This document shows positions 1-8,750 of a DNA stretch of 64,000 nt, one piece after another. A program made the position numbers and the translations under genes. The notes under the pieces were generated by a model, which was given only the letters and a program-made list of their open reading frames with translations, was not told the origin of the DNA and searched no databases. The stretch comes from Streptomyces sp. NBC_00249 (GTDB taxonomy: Bacteria; Actinomycetota; Actinomycetes; Streptomycetales; Streptomycetaceae), in assembly GCF_026342355.1 (NCBI RefSeq), contig NZ_JAPEMV010000002.1, forward strand, positions 62,001-126,000, in the 5' to 3' direction. The stretch's first letter is position 1. Each line of letters starts with the position of its first letter.

Positions 1-608
1 TTGTACGAGGTGGCGCCGGCGGTCGCCGCCCAGCTGAGGGCCGCCTCGGTGGAGGAGGTCGCGGACGCCGTCAGGCCGGTGGGGGCGGCCGGGGGCTGGG
101 GCTGGCCGGGGCCGCCGGGGTCGGGGCCGACGAGGGTGAGGTCGTCGGTGAGGTGGGCGGGCTGCCCGTACCAGCCGTGGGTGAAGACGGTGACCGAGGT
201 GGTGGCCGGGCCGGTGCGGAAGCTCGTGGTGAGCTGCTTCCAGGTGCCCGGGGTCTGGGTCCAGGTGGAGACGTCGGTGGTGCCGGTGCCGCTCGCGCCG
301 AGGTAGACGTAGGCGCCCTGCACCCAGGCGGCGAGGGTGTAGGTGGAGTCGGGCTTGACGGTGACGCTCTGGGAGCAGCGGGCGTTGTCCTGGCCGGCCG
401 GGGTGGCCCTGAGGGCGGAAGTGCCGCTGTGGACGGGGGTGCCGACGGCGGCTCCGGAGCCGCCGGAGCAGCTCCAGCCGTCGAGGCCGGTCTCGAAGCC
501 GCCGTTGCGGACGAGGTCGGCGTCGGCTGCGGCAGCGGGGGGTCCGGCGGTGAGGAGACCGGCCAGGGCGAGGGCGCCGGCGGTGAGGAGGGACATGGCT
601 CTGCGCAC
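1..608 (-). CDS. Secreted chitinase, 5' part (CBM plus FnIII; chiB-like)
   Basis: This is the N-terminal part of an exported polysaccharide hydrolase; the catalytic domain lies beyond the window edge. The GTG start at 608 has GGAGG 5 nt upstream. Residues 1-30 form a signal peptide (MRRAMSLLTAG, then a hydrophobic core ending in AAA). A jelly-roll carbohydrate-binding module follows, opening with LVRNGGFETGLDGW. After a Gly/Pro-rich linker a fibronectin type III repeat begins (PTGLTASATSS). Signal peptide, CBM and FnIII before GH18 is typical of Streptomyces chitinases, and in S. coelicolor chiB (SCO5673) occupies this place. The DasR-type site in its promoter supports a chitinase. The hydrolase family itself is inferred, because no catalytic residues are visible. 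Confidence 0.72.
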   Translation of the reverse strand, partial: MRRAMSLLTAGALALAGLLTAGPPAAAADADLVRNGGFETGLDGWSCSGGSGAAVGTPVHSGTSALRATPAGQDNARCSQSVTVKPDSTYTLAAWVQGAYVYLGASGTGTTDVSTWTQTPGTWKQLTTSFRTGPATTSVTVFTHGWYGQPAHLTDDLTLVGPDPGGPGQPQPPAAPTGLTASATSSTEAALSWAATAGATSY

Positions 609-668
609 AACTGCCTCCGGAACATGGGGGGATGGAGCCAGGCCGCTGGTGAAGGAGCAGCGGCGCCC

Positions 669-697
669 AAGATGGTCCAGACCAATCCCGTTGTCAA
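669..697 (-). promoter_or_regulatory. Chitinase promoter overlapped by a DasR-type operator (dre)
   Basis: On the minus strand TTGACA (697-692) and CATCTT (674-669) sit 17 bp apart, about 60 bp before the chitinase start. The perfect palindrome TGGTCCAGACCA at 673-684 lies in the spacer and touches the -10. It matches the dre consensus (ACTGGTCTAGACCA), the target of the N-acetylglucosamine-responsive GntR-family repressor DasR that controls Streptomyces chitinases. The dasR gene is not in the window. Confidence 0.75.
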
Positions 698-1161
698 GGT
701 GTCCGGCCCCCCGCCTCCAGCACCTGTACGGCGGCCTCGTGCATCGCGAGCTCCAGGACCGCCGGGTCCGTGAGGGTGCCCGCGCCGTCCGGGAGCACCA
801 GCCAGCGCACCCCGCCCGTGGCCCGGCCGGGGTACGGGACCACGACCCAGCTACCGCGCCCGGCTCCCCGTACGCCCGTGCCGATCCAGCCCGACGCCGT
901 GCCCGCGGGTACGAAGAAGCCCAGCCGGGCGTCCGCGAAGTCGGAGAGGACCGGGCCGGGTCGCTCCGTGAGCAGGCGGAGCACTTCGAGGGCGGCCCGC
1001 CCCAGCTCCCCCGGGAGGATCAGCACGTCCCAGCGCCGGCCGGCGGGCAGGAGGGCCACCCCTAGGGGGTTGCGCTCCCACGCCCACCGGCAGGCGACGG
1101 GATCCGGCGCCACCGATACCAGCCATTCCACTGCCGTCTTCCTGGCCCCCGGGAACGTCAT
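694..1161 (-). CDS. Small protein resembling a primase/polymerase-like (Prim-Pol) fold
   Basis: A 155-residue soluble protein of unproven function. I chose the ATG at 1161 because GGAGG precedes it by 8 nt; the frame stays open further upstream. The pattern of a WDVLILPG strand, GFFVPAGTA, a GSWVVVPYP strand and RWLVLPDGAGTLTDP near the C-terminus recalls the short bifunctional DNA primase/polymerase N-terminal domain proteins common in Streptomyces. I see no clear catalytic metal triad, so it may be a non-catalytic relative. It stands between the chitinase and the polyamine oxidoreductase with no obvious operon partner, and its 3' end overlaps the chitinase promoter. Confidence 0.6.
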   Translation of the reverse strand: MTFPGARKTAVEWLVSVAPDPVACRWAWERNPLGVALLPAGRRWDVLILPGELGRAALEVLRLLTERPGPVLSDFADARLGFFVPAGTASGWIGTGVRGAGRGSWVVVPYPGRATGGVRWLVLPDGAGTLTDPAVLELAMHEAAVQVLEAGGRTP

Positions 1162-1312
1162 CGCCCGGCCTCCGTTCGTCTCGTGTCGGTGAAGGGTTCT
1201 CACCGGGAGAGAGCGGGGCCGGGCGGCACTATGACGCGGGTTCCGTTGCGCCATGGAGGTGAACCGGGTCACGGGACGGCGACCGGTGTGCGCCGGAGCG
1301 CGCGGCGGGGCG

Positions 1313-2731
1313 TCAGCTGTCGAAGCCGAGGCCGAGGCGGTCCAGGGTGCGCAGCCACAGGTTGCGGCGGCCTCCGTGGGCGTCGGAGCGGGCCAGCGAC
1401 CACTTGGTGAGGGTGATCCCGGTCCAGGCGAAGGGCTCCGGCGGGAACGGCATCGGCTTGGACTTCACCATCTCCAGCCGGGTGCGCTCGCTGCGCACCC
1501 CGTCGAGGAGGTCCAGCATCACGTCGGCCCCGAAGCGGGTGGCGCCGACGCCGAGCCCGGTGTAGCCGGCCGCGTAGGCGACCCTGCCGGAGTGGGCCGT
1601 GCCGAAGAAGGCGGAGAAGCGCGAGCAGGTGTCGATGGCGCCGCCCCAGGCGTGGCTGAACTTCAGCCCCTCCAGCTGCGGGAAGGCGGTGAAGAAGTGC
1701 TCCGCGAGCTTCAGGTAGGTCTCGGGGCGGTGGTCGTACTCGGAGTCGAGCTTGCCCCGGTAGGGGTAGATCGCGTCGTAGCCGCCCCACAGGATCCGGT
1801 TCTCCGGGGTGATGCGGAAGTAGTGGAACTGGTTGGCGCTGTCGCCCAGGCCCTGCCGGTTCTTCCAGCCGATCGCGGCGAGCTGCTCCTCGCTCAGCGG
1901 CTCGGTCATCAGCGCGTAGTCGTACACGGGGACCGTGAACGGGCGGATGCGCTTGACCAGCGAGGGGAAGATGTTGGTGCCCAGCGCGACCCGGCGGGCG
2001 AGGATCGTGCCGTACGGGGTGGTGACGGCCATCCCGGCGCCGACCGAGGACATCTTCAGGCCGCGGGTGTTCTCGTAGATGCGTACGCCCAGGTCCAGGC
2101 AGGCCTGCTTGAGGCCCCAGGCCAGCTTCGCCGGGTTGAGCATGGCGACGCCGTCGCGGTCCCACAGGCCCGCGAGGAAGGTCGGCGAGTCGACCTCGCG
2201 GCGCACGGCGTCCTGGTCCAGCCATTCGGAGCCGTCCGCGAGGCCGAGCGCCTTGGCCTCCTCGTGGAGTTCGCGCAGCTCCTCGACCTGGTGGGGTTCG
2301 GTGGCGACGTCGATCTCGCCGGTGCGTTCGAAGTCGCAGTCGATGCCGTAGCGGGCGACCGCCGCCTCGATCTCGTCGAGGTTGCGGGCGCCCATCTCCT
2401 CCAGCTTCGCGAGTTCCCCGGGCCAGCGGGCCATGCCGTTGGCGAGCCCGTGGGTGAGGGAGGCGGCGCAGAAGCCGCCGTTCCTGCCGGAGGCGGCCCA
2501 GCCCGCCTCCTTGCTCTCGATCAGGACCACGTCCCGGCCGGGGTCGCGCTCCTTGGCGATGAGCGCGGTCCACAGGCCGCTGTAGCCGCCGCCCACGACG
2601 AGCAGGTCGCACCGCTCGTCGGAGGTGAGCGCCGGCTGGGCGGCGGGCTTGCCGGGGTCGTCCAGCCAGTACGAGACCGGCTTCGCTTCGGAAAGTGAAT
2701 TCGCAACACTACGCATGGCGACTGGGGCCAT
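1313..2731 (-). CDS. FAD-dependent amine oxidoreductase (DAO family, PuuB-like)
   Basis: Predicted flavoprotein of about 472 residues that oxidises an amine, probably a polyamine or gamma-glutamyl-polyamine, to an aldehyde. The dinucleotide-binding motif VVGGGYSGLWTA lies near residue 50, followed by the FAD ribose acid in VVLIESKEAGWAASGRNGG, which is typical of DadA/PuuB-type oxidases. The C-terminus has the YTGLGVGATRFGADV flavin loop. I chose the ATG at 2731 because AGGGAG lies 9 nt upstream; the TTG nine bases earlier overlaps that site. It is the last gene of the aldehyde dehydrogenase-potDABC operon, which suggests it acts on the imported polyamine. Exact substrate is inferred. Confidence 0.85.
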   Translation of the reverse strand: MAPVAMRSVANSLSEAKPVSYWLDDPGKPAAQPALTSDERCDLLVVGGGYSGLWTALIAKERDPGRDVVLIESKEAGWAASGRNGGFCAASLTHGLANGMARWPGELAKLEEMGARNLDEIEAAVARYGIDCDFERTGEIDVATEPHQVEELRELHEEAKALGLADGSEWLDQDAVRREVDSPTFLAGLWDRDGVAMLNPAKLAWGLKQACLDLGVRIYENTRGLKMSSVGAGMAVTTPYGTILARRVALGTNIFPSLVKRIRPFTVPVYDYALMTEPLSEEQLAAIGWKNRQGLGDSANQFHYFRITPENRILWGGYDAIYPYRGKLDSEYDHRPETYLKLAEHFFTAFPQLEGLKFSHAWGGAIDTCSRFSAFFGTAHSGRVAYAAGYTGLGVGATRFGADVMLDLLDGVRSERTRLEMVKSKPMPFPPEPFAWTGITLTKWSLARSDAHGGRRNLWLRTLDRLGLGFDS

Positions 2732-2779
2732 GGCTTCCAACTCCCTACGGAACTGATGACGGACAGCGCGGCCGTGGAC

Positions 2780-3586
2780 CTACTTCGGCTGCGCCTTCTT
2801 GCGGCGGTTGCCGACCATCTGGCCGGCCAGGACCACCAGCACCGCGATGACGAACATCGCCGTGCCGATGACGTTGATCTGCACGGGCGTACCGCGCTGG
2901 GCCGAGCCCCACACGAACATGGGGAAGGTGACGGTGTTGCCCGAGTTGAAGTTGGTGATGATGAAGTCGTCGAAGGAGAGCGCGAAGGACAGCAGCGCGC
3001 CCGCCGCGATGCCGGGGGCCGCGATCGGCAGGGTGACCCGCAGGAAGGTCTGCACAGGTCCGGCGTACAGGTCGCGGGCGGCCTCCTCCAGCCTCGGGTC
3101 CATCGACAGGACGCGCGCCTTGACGGCGGCGACGACGAAGCTGAGGCAGAACATGACGTGCGCGATGAGGATGGTCCAGAAGCCCAGCTGGATGCCCATG
3201 TTGAGGAACAGGGCGAGCAGGGACGCGGCCATCACGATCTCGGGCATGGCCATCGGCAGGAAGATCAGCGAGTTGACCGCGCCGCGCCCCCGGAACCGGT
3301 AGCGGACCATCGCGAAGGCTATGGCCGTGCCCAGGACCGTCGCCCCGATCGTCGCCCACAGGGCGATCTGGAGGGAGAGCGACAGGGAACCGCACAGGTC
3401 GGCGACCCCGCAGGGGTCCTTCCAGGCGTCGAGGGAGAACTCCTGCCAGGCGTAGTTGAAGCGCCCGGTGGGGTTGTTGAAGGAGAAGACCGTCACGACG
3501 ACGTTCGGCAGGATCAGGTACGCGAGCGTGCCCAGTCCCGCGATGACGACGAGGTTGCGGCGGAGCCAGCCAAGAAGCTTGTCCAT
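2780..3586 (-). CDS. potC: Polyamine ABC transporter permease PotC-like
   Basis: Inner-membrane permease of 268 residues with six predicted membrane segments. The binding-protein-dependent transport loop EEAARDLYAGPVQTFLRVTL with downstream LPIAAPGI is the cytoplasmic EAA motif that contacts the ATPase. Its ATG overlaps the potB stop codon (TGATG), so translation is coupled. With potB, potA and potD it forms a complete spermidine/putrescine-type importer. The ligand is inferred from the family and the neighbouring amine-catabolism genes. Confidence 0.9.
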   Translation of the reverse strand: MDKLLGWLRRNLVVIAGLGTLAYLILPNVVVTVFSFNNPTGRFNYAWQEFSLDAWKDPCGVADLCGSLSLSLQIALWATIGATVLGTAIAFAMVRYRFRGRGAVNSLIFLPMAMPEIVMAASLLALFLNMGIQLGFWTILIAHVMFCLSFVVAAVKARVLSMDPRLEEAARDLYAGPVQTFLRVTLPIAAPGIAAGALLSFALSFDDFIITNFNSGNTVTFPMFVWGSAQRGTPVQINVIGTAMFVIAVLVVLAGQMVGNRRKKAQPK

Positions 3587-4518
3587 CAGACCAGGTCCTC
3601 CGTCCCCGCTCGGCGGATGTAGATGGTGACCATGATCAGCACGATGGCCATGAGGATGAAGGACAGCGCGGCCGCCGTCGGGTAGTCGAGGATGCGCAGG
3701 TACTGCGACTGGATGACGTTGCCGATCATCCGGGTGTCCGTGGAGCCGAGCAGCTCCGCGTTGACGTAGTCGCCGCTGGCCGGGATGAAGGTCAGCAGGG
3801 TCCCGGAGACCACGCCCGGCATCGAGAGCGGGAAGGTCACCTTGCGGAAGACCGTGGCGGGGCGGGCGTAGAGGTCACCGGCCGCCTCGTGGAGGCGGGT
3901 GTCGATGCGCTCCAGCGAGGTGTAGAGCGGCAGGATCATGAAGGGGAGGAAGTTGTACGTCAGACCGCAGACGACCGCGAGCGGGGTGGCGAGGACGCGG
4001 TCCCCCTCGGTCATGCCGAGCCAGCTGGTGACGTCCAGGAAGCCGACCGCGTTCAGGGCGCCGACCACCGGGCCGCCGTCGGCCAGGATCGTCTTCCAGG
4101 CCAGGGTGCGGATCAGGAAGCTGGTGAAGAAGGGGGCGACGACGAGGACCAGCAAAAGGTTTCGCCAGCGGCCCGCCTTGAAGGCGATCAGGTAGGCCAG
4201 CGGGTACCCCAGCAGCAGGCACAGCGCGGTGGCGGTGCCCGCGTAGAGCAGGGAGCGCAGGAACTGCGGGTAGTAGTCGGTGAAGGCGTCCCAGTACGTC
4301 CGGAAGTGCCAGGTGACCTGGAAGCCCTCTTCGAGGGAGCCGGTCTGCACCGAGGTCGAGGCCTGGTAGACCATCGGCAGCACGAAGAAGACGAGCAGCC
4401 ACAGGATGCCGGGGAGCAGCAGCCAGTACGGGACCAGGCGCTTGCGCAGCGAGGGCGTGTGGACCGGCGGGTCCGCGGGGGCGGCGACCTCGGGCGGGGC
4501 CGCGGTGGTGGCGCTCAC
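3586..4518 (-). CDS. potB: Polyamine ABC transporter permease PotB-like
   Basis: Permease of 310 residues, partner of PotC. A hydrophilic, Pro/Ala-rich N-terminus of about 35 residues precedes the first membrane segment (YWLLLPGILWLLVFFVLPMV), and five further segments follow. The EAA loop is LHEAAGDLYARPATVFRKVT with LSMPGVV behind it. The GTG at 4518 overlaps the potA stop by 4 nt (GTGA), which fixes the start and indicates coupling to the ATPase gene. Confidence 0.9.
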   Translation of the reverse strand: MSATTAAPPEVAAPADPPVHTPSLRKRLVPYWLLLPGILWLLVFFVLPMVYQASTSVQTGSLEEGFQVTWHFRTYWDAFTDYYPQFLRSLLYAGTATALCLLLGYPLAYLIAFKAGRWRNLLLVLVVAPFFTSFLIRTLAWKTILADGGPVVGALNAVGFLDVTSWLGMTEGDRVLATPLAVVCGLTYNFLPFMILPLYTSLERIDTRLHEAAGDLYARPATVFRKVTFPLSMPGVVSGTLLTFIPASGDYVNAELLGSTDTRMIGNVIQSQYLRILDYPTAAALSFILMAIVLIMVTIYIRRAGTEDLV

Positions 4519-5663
4519 GCGCTCTCCTCGACGGTCTCGACGCCGGCGTCGATGTCCTGTGCGGCGTCCAGGCCGAAGGTGTGCTCCGGGTTCCAGTGGA
4601 GTATGACCTCGGCGCCGGGGACCAGGCGGGCGTCGCGCTCGATGTTCTGGACGTAGACCTCCAGCTCCGGGCAGACCGGGCTGTCGATCACGAACTGGGT
4701 GGAGACGCCGATGAAGGAGGAGGCGGCGATCCGGCCCGCGATCTTGTTCCGGCCCGCCGCGACCGTGTGCTCCTCGTCGGCGTGGACGAGGGAGATCTTC
4801 TCCGGGCGCACTCCGACCAGCAGCTTGCCGCCCGCGCGGGGCGTGGTCGAACACCGGCCGGCGGGCAGCCGCAGCGTGGCCCCGGAGGCCTTGACGACGA
4901 CGTCGGACCCGGCGGACTCCACCGAGGCCTCGATGAGGTTGGAGGTGCCGAGGAAGTTGGCGACGAAGGTGGTCTTCGGGTTCTCGTACAGCTCGGCGGG
5001 GGCGCCCAGCTGCTCGACGCGGCCGCCGTTCATCACCGCGACCGTGTCGGCCATCGTCATGGCCTCCTCCTGGTCGTGCGTGACGTGCACGAAGGTGATG
5101 CCGACCTCGGTCTGGATCCGCTTGAGCTCCAGCTGCATCTGGCGGCGCAGCTTGAGGTCGAGGGCGCCGAGCGGCTCGTCGAGGAGCAGCACTTGGGGGT
5201 GGTTGATCAGGGCGCGGCCCACGGCGACGCGCTGCTGCTGGCCGCCGGAGAGCTGGTGGGGCTTGCGCTGGGCGAACTGGCCGAGCTGGACCAGCTCCAG
5301 CATGTCGTCGACCTGCTTCTTGACGGACTTGATGCCGCGGCGGCGCAGCCCGAAGGCGATGTTCTCGTAGATGTTCAGGTGCGGGAACAGTGCGTAGCTC
5401 TGGAAGACGGTGTTCACCGGGCGCTTGTACGGCGGCAGGTGGGTGACCTCGCGCTCGCCCAGGCTGACGGTGCCGGTGGAGGGCTCCTCCAGGCCGGCGA
5501 TCATGCGCAGGGTGGTGGTCTTCCCGCAGCCCGAGGCGCCGAGCAGGGCGAAGAAGGAGCCCTGGGGGATGGTGAGGTCCAGCGGGTGCACTGCGGTGAA
5601 GGAGCCGTAGTGCTTGCTGATCCCGGCGAGGCGGACGTCGCCGCTCGCGGTCTTGTCAGTCAT
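4515..5663 (-). CDS. potA: Polyamine ABC transporter ATP-binding protein PotA-like
   Basis: Cytoplasmic ATPase of 382 residues that energises the PotBC channel. It shows Walker [10 protein letters not shown] near residue 42, the Q-loop in [10 protein letters not shown], signature [15 protein letters not shown], Walker [13 protein letters not shown] and the switch His in [15 protein letters not shown]-terminal TOBE-type regulatory domain starts after about residue 245. The second gene of the five-gene operon's transport part, it lies 90 bp downstream of potD. Very similar ATPases serve other substrates; the PotD partner argues for polyamines. Confidence 0.92.
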   Translation of the reverse strand: MTDKTASGDVRLAGISKHYGSFTAVHPLDLTIPQGSFFALLGASGCGKTTTLRMIAGLEEPSTGTVSLGEREVTHLPPYKRPVNTVFQSYALFPHLNIYENIAFGLRRRGIKSVKKQVDDMLELVQLGQFAQRKPHQLSGGQQQRVAVGRALINHPQVLLLDEPLGALDLKLRRQMQLELKRIQTEVGITFVHVTHDQEEAMTMADTVAVMNGGRVEQLGAPAELYENPKTTFVANFLGTSNLIEASVESAGSDVVVKASGATLRLPAGRCSTTPRAGGKLLVGVRPEKISLVHADEEHTVAAGRNKIAGRIAASSFIGVSTQFVIDSPVCPELEVYVQNIERDARLVPGAEVILHWNPEHTFGLDAAQDIDAGVETVEESA

Positions 5664-5753
5664 GGGCCTGGGCCTTCGGTGGTGTGTCGTCGGAAGGGGG
5701 AACGGGGCGCGGAAGGTGCGGGACCGGGCGCCGTGCGACGGGAGGAGGGTGCG

Positions 5754-7004
5754 TCAGGCTCCGATGAGCTTGGCGAACTTCTCCTCGTACGCCGTCTCTT
5801 CCTCGCTGCTGAGGGAGCGGAAGGCGTGGGACTTGGCGGTCATAGCCTTGTCCGGGACGATCAGGGTGTTGTCCGCGAGCGCGGGATCGATCTTCGCGAG
5901 CTCGTCCTTGACGCCCTCGACCGGGCAGACGTAGCTGATGAACGCGGCGAGCTGGGCGGCCACCGGCAGCTCGTAGTAGTAGTCGAGGAGCTTCTCGGCG
6001 TTGGCCTTGTGCCGGGCCTTGGCGGGGACCAGCAGGTTGTCGCTGGAGGTGATGTAACCGGCGGCCGGGACGGCGTACTTGATGTCGGGGTTGCCGGCCT
6101 GGAGCTGGATGACGTCGCCCGCCCAGGCCAGGCAGGCCGCGAGGTCGCCCTTGTCGAGGTCGGCGGTGTAGTCGTTACCGGTGAAGCGGCGTATCTGCTT
6201 GGTGTCCACGCCCTTCTGGAGCCGGCCGATCGCGCCGTCGAAGTCTGCCGTGGTGAAGCTCGCCGGGTCCTTGCCCTGATCGAGCAGGGTCATGCCGACG
6301 CTGTCGCGCATCTCCGTCAGGAAGCCGACCCGGCCCTTGAGGGAGGGGTCGTCGAGCAGCTGGGTGACCGAGTCGACCTTCCTGCCCTCGGTGGCCTTGG
6401 AGTTGTAGGCGATGACGGTGGAGATGCCGGTCCAGGGGTAGCTGTAGGCGCGGCCCGGGTCCCAGTCGGGGCTGCGGAACTGCGGGGAGAGGTTCGCGTA
6501 GGCGTGCGGCAGGTGGGAGGGGTCCAGCCTCTGCGCCCAGCCGAGGCGGATGATGCGGGCGGCGAGCCAGTCGGTGACCACGATCAGGTCGCGGCCGGTG
6601 TCCTGGCCGGCCGCCAGCTGGGGGCGGATCTTCCCGAAGAACTCGACGTTGTCGTTGATGTCCTCGGTGTACTTGACCTCGATGCCGGTCCGCTTGGTGA
6701 ACTCCTCCAGCGTGGGACGCGACTTCTCGTCCTCGCTGGTGTCCATGTACTCGGTCCAGTTGGAGAAGACGATCTCCTTCTCCCGGTCCGAGTGGTCGTC
6801 GGAGGCCACCGCCGTGTCGCCCGCACGCTTGGCCGGCGGGATTCCGCAGGCGGTGAGGGCCGTCAGGCCCCCGAGGGTGAGCGCCCCGGCACCGGACGCG
6901 CGCAGCAGAGAACGGCGGGTGAGGGCGCCGCGCCCACTGGTGAGACTGCGCCGCATCGCGGCGAGCTGCGCCGCCGAGAGGCGGTCGGGCTCGAACTGCT
7001 CCAT
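5754..7004 (-). CDS. potD: Polyamine-binding lipoprotein PotD-like, Tat-type signal
   Basis: Extracellular substrate-binding lipoprotein of 416 residues. The long N-region holds a twin-arginine motif (TRRSLLRAS) followed by a hydrophobic stretch and lipobox LTAC, so export by Tat and lipid anchoring are predicted. The mature part has the polyamine-binding fold signatures FSNWTEYMDTSEDE, VVTDWLAARI and RRFTGNDYTADLDKGD. It precedes potA in the operon. A close paralogue lies at 16076-17254 without its own permeases. The ligand (putrescine, spermidine or GABA-like amines) cannot be read from the sequence. Confidence 0.9.
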   Translation of the reverse strand: MEQFEPDRLSAAQLAAMRRSLTSGRGALTRRSLLRASGAGALTLGGLTALTACGIPPAKRAGDTAVASDDHSDREKEIVFSNWTEYMDTSEDEKSRPTLEEFTKRTGIEVKYTEDINDNVEFFGKIRPQLAAGQDTGRDLIVVTDWLAARIIRLGWAQRLDPSHLPHAYANLSPQFRSPDWDPGRAYSYPWTGISTVIAYNSKATEGRKVDSVTQLLDDPSLKGRVGFLTEMRDSVGMTLLDQGKDPASFTTADFDGAIGRLQKGVDTKQIRRFTGNDYTADLDKGDLAACLAWAGDVIQLQAGNPDIKYAVPAAGYITSSDNLLVPAKARHKANAEKLLDYYYELPVAAQLAAFISYVCPVEGVKDELAKIDPALADNTLIVPDKAMTAKSHAFRSLSSEEETAYEEKFAKLIGA

Positions 7005-7053
7005 GAGCTGTGCCCTTTCGGGATGGGTGCGCCGCTGGTCGGGCGGCTGGCTT

Positions 7054-8571
7054 CTATCGGTCCCCGAAGATCGTGCGGTGCCAGTCCTTCGCGGCGACCG
7101 CCGTATTGTCGAACATCACGTGCTTGACCTGCGTGTACTCCTCGAAGGAGTAGGCGCTCATGTCCTTTCCGAAGCCGCTCGCCTTGTAGCCCCCGTGCGG
7201 CATCTCGCTGATGATCGGAATGTGGTCGTTGACCCAGACGCAGCCCGCCTTCAGCTCGCGGGTGGCGCGGTTCGCCCGGTAGAGGTCGCGGCTCCAGGCG
7301 GAGGCGGCGAGCCCGTACGGGGTGTCGTTGGCCAGCGCCAGGCCCTCGTCGTCGGTGTCGAAGGGCAGCACGACCAGGACCGGGCCGAAGATCTCCGACT
7401 GGACGACCTCGCTGTCCTGGGTGGCGCCGGAGATCAGGGTGGGCCGGTAGTACGCGCCCTGGGCGAGCTCCCCGCCGGGCACCTCGCCGCCGGTGACGAC
7501 GGTGGCGTAGGCGCGGGCGCGCTCGACGAAGCCGGCGACGCGGTCGCGCTGGGCGTGCGAGACCAGCGGGCCGAGGTCGGTGGTGGCGGCGAAGGGATCG
7601 CCCAGGCGGACCGTCTCCATCAGCTCGGCGACCCGGGCGACGAACGCGTCGTGCAGGGGGCGCTGGACGTAGGCGCGGGTGGCGGCCGTGCAGTCCTGCC
7701 CGGTGTTGATCAGGGAGGCGGCCACGGCCCCGTGGGCGGCGGCCTCCAGGTCGGCGTCGTCGAAGACCAGGAAGGGCGCCTTGCCGCCGAGCTCCAGGTG
7801 GAGCCGCTTGACGGTGGCGGTGGCGATCTCCGCGACCCGCTTGCCGACGGCGGTGGAGCCGGTGAAGGAGGTCATGACCACGTCGGGGTGGCCGACCAGG
7901 TGCTCGCCCGCGTCGCGTCCGGCGCCGGTGACGATGTTGATCACGCCGTCGGGCAGACCCGCGTCCTTGGCCGCCTGGGCGAACATCAGGGAGGTCAGCG
8001 GGGTCAGCTCGGCGGGCTTGAGCACGATGGTGTTGCCCGCGGCGACGGCCGGGAGGATCTTCCAGGCGGCCATCTGGAGCGGGTAGTTCCAGGGGGCGAT
8101 GGAACCCACGACCCCGATCGCCTCGCGGCGCACGTAGGAGGTGTGGTCCCCGGAGTACTCGCCGGCCGCCTGCCCCTGGAGGTGGCGGGCCGCCCCCGCG
8201 AAGAAGGCGGTGTTGTCGATGGTGCCCGGTACGTCGAACTCCGTGGTCAGCTTCAGCGGCTTCCCGCACTGGAGGGACTCGGCGTACGCGAAGTCCTCCG
8301 CCTGCTCGGCCAGCACGGCGGCCAGCCGGTGCAGGGCGTCCGACCGCTCACCGGGGGTGGCGGCGGACCAGGCCGGGAAGGCCCGCTTGGCCGCGGCGAC
8401 GGCCGCGTCCACGTCCGCGGTGCCCGCCAGCTCGTAGGTCAGGACCTCCTGGCCGGTCGCGGGGTCGACCACGGTGTACGAGCGGCCCGAGGTGCCGGAC
8501 CGGAGCCGGCCGTCGATGTACTGCGCGCCGTCTGCGAAGCGGTCCTTGACCTGGAAGCGGTTACCCATCAC
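7054..8571 (-). CDS. Gamma-aminobutyraldehyde dehydrogenase-like ALDH
   Basis: NAD(P)-dependent aldehyde dehydrogenase of 505 residues that should oxidise the aminoaldehyde produced from putrescine or another polyamine. It has the nucleotide-binding loop FTGSTAVGKRVAE, the general-base Glu in LHLELGGKAPFLV and the catalytic Cys in NTGQDCTAATRAYV. It is the first gene of the operon with potDABC and the FAD oxidoreductase, so the operon links uptake to two oxidation steps. A second ALDH of the same subgroup is at 17360-18799, and both promoters share a long-spaced inverted repeat. Confidence 0.88.
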   Translation of the reverse strand: MMGNRFQVKDRFADGAQYIDGRLRSGTSGRSYTVVDPATGQEVLTYELAGTADVDAAVAAAKRAFPAWSAATPGERSDALHRLAAVLAEQAEDFAYAESLQCGKPLKLTTEFDVPGTIDNTAFFAGAARHLQGQAAGEYSGDHTSYVRREAIGVVGSIAPWNYPLQMAAWKILPAVAAGNTIVLKPAELTPLTSLMFAQAAKDAGLPDGVINIVTGAGRDAGEHLVGHPDVVMTSFTGSTAVGKRVAEIATATVKRLHLELGGKAPFLVFDDADLEAAAHGAVAASLINTGQDCTAATRAYVQRPLHDAFVARVAELMETVRLGDPFAATTDLGPLVSHAQRDRVAGFVERARAYATVVTGGEVPGGELAQGAYYRPTLISGATQDSEVVQSEIFGPVLVVLPFDTDDEGLALANDTPYGLAASAWSRDLYRANRATRELKAGCVWVNDHIPIISEMPHGGYKASGFGKDMSAYSFEEYTQVKHVMFDNTAVAAKDWHRTIFGDR

Positions 8572-8643
8572 GCTCTCACGCTCTCCGTAGCTACAGCTCG
8601 AATTGAGTGCCGATCCTGACAGAGGCCTTCTCCTCCGCCAAGT

Positions 8644-8679
8644 GATTCCGTTGTTGCCTTTTGATTACGCGACGGAATC
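8644..8679. promoter_or_regulatory. Candidate Lrp-type operator: inverted repeat with 20-bp spacer
   Basis: GATTCCGT (8644-8651) and ACGGAATC (8672-8679) form a perfect 8-bp inverted repeat separated by 20 bp. It lies in the divergent region between the ALDH start (8571) and the NADAR gene (8751). The same layout recurs at 18898-18935 next to the Lrp/AsnC gene, so binding by that regulator is inferred. Confidence 0.55.
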
Positions 8680-8750
8680 GGTCGACCATGTGTCGAGGCG
8701 CGCCCGAAATCCCGTACGAAGTGTCAGTGGTGACTGCCAGACTCGCGTGC

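Noticed and set aside
1162..1312. Possible small gene or regulatory RNA between the Prim-Pol-like gene and the FAD oxidoreductase
   Set aside because: No start with a ribosome binding site and no convincing stem; only short GC-rich pairings.
4581..7127. An 848-codon open frame on the plus strand
   Set aside because: Antisense to potA and potD; low-complexity Gly/Ala/Glu composition and no recognisable domain.
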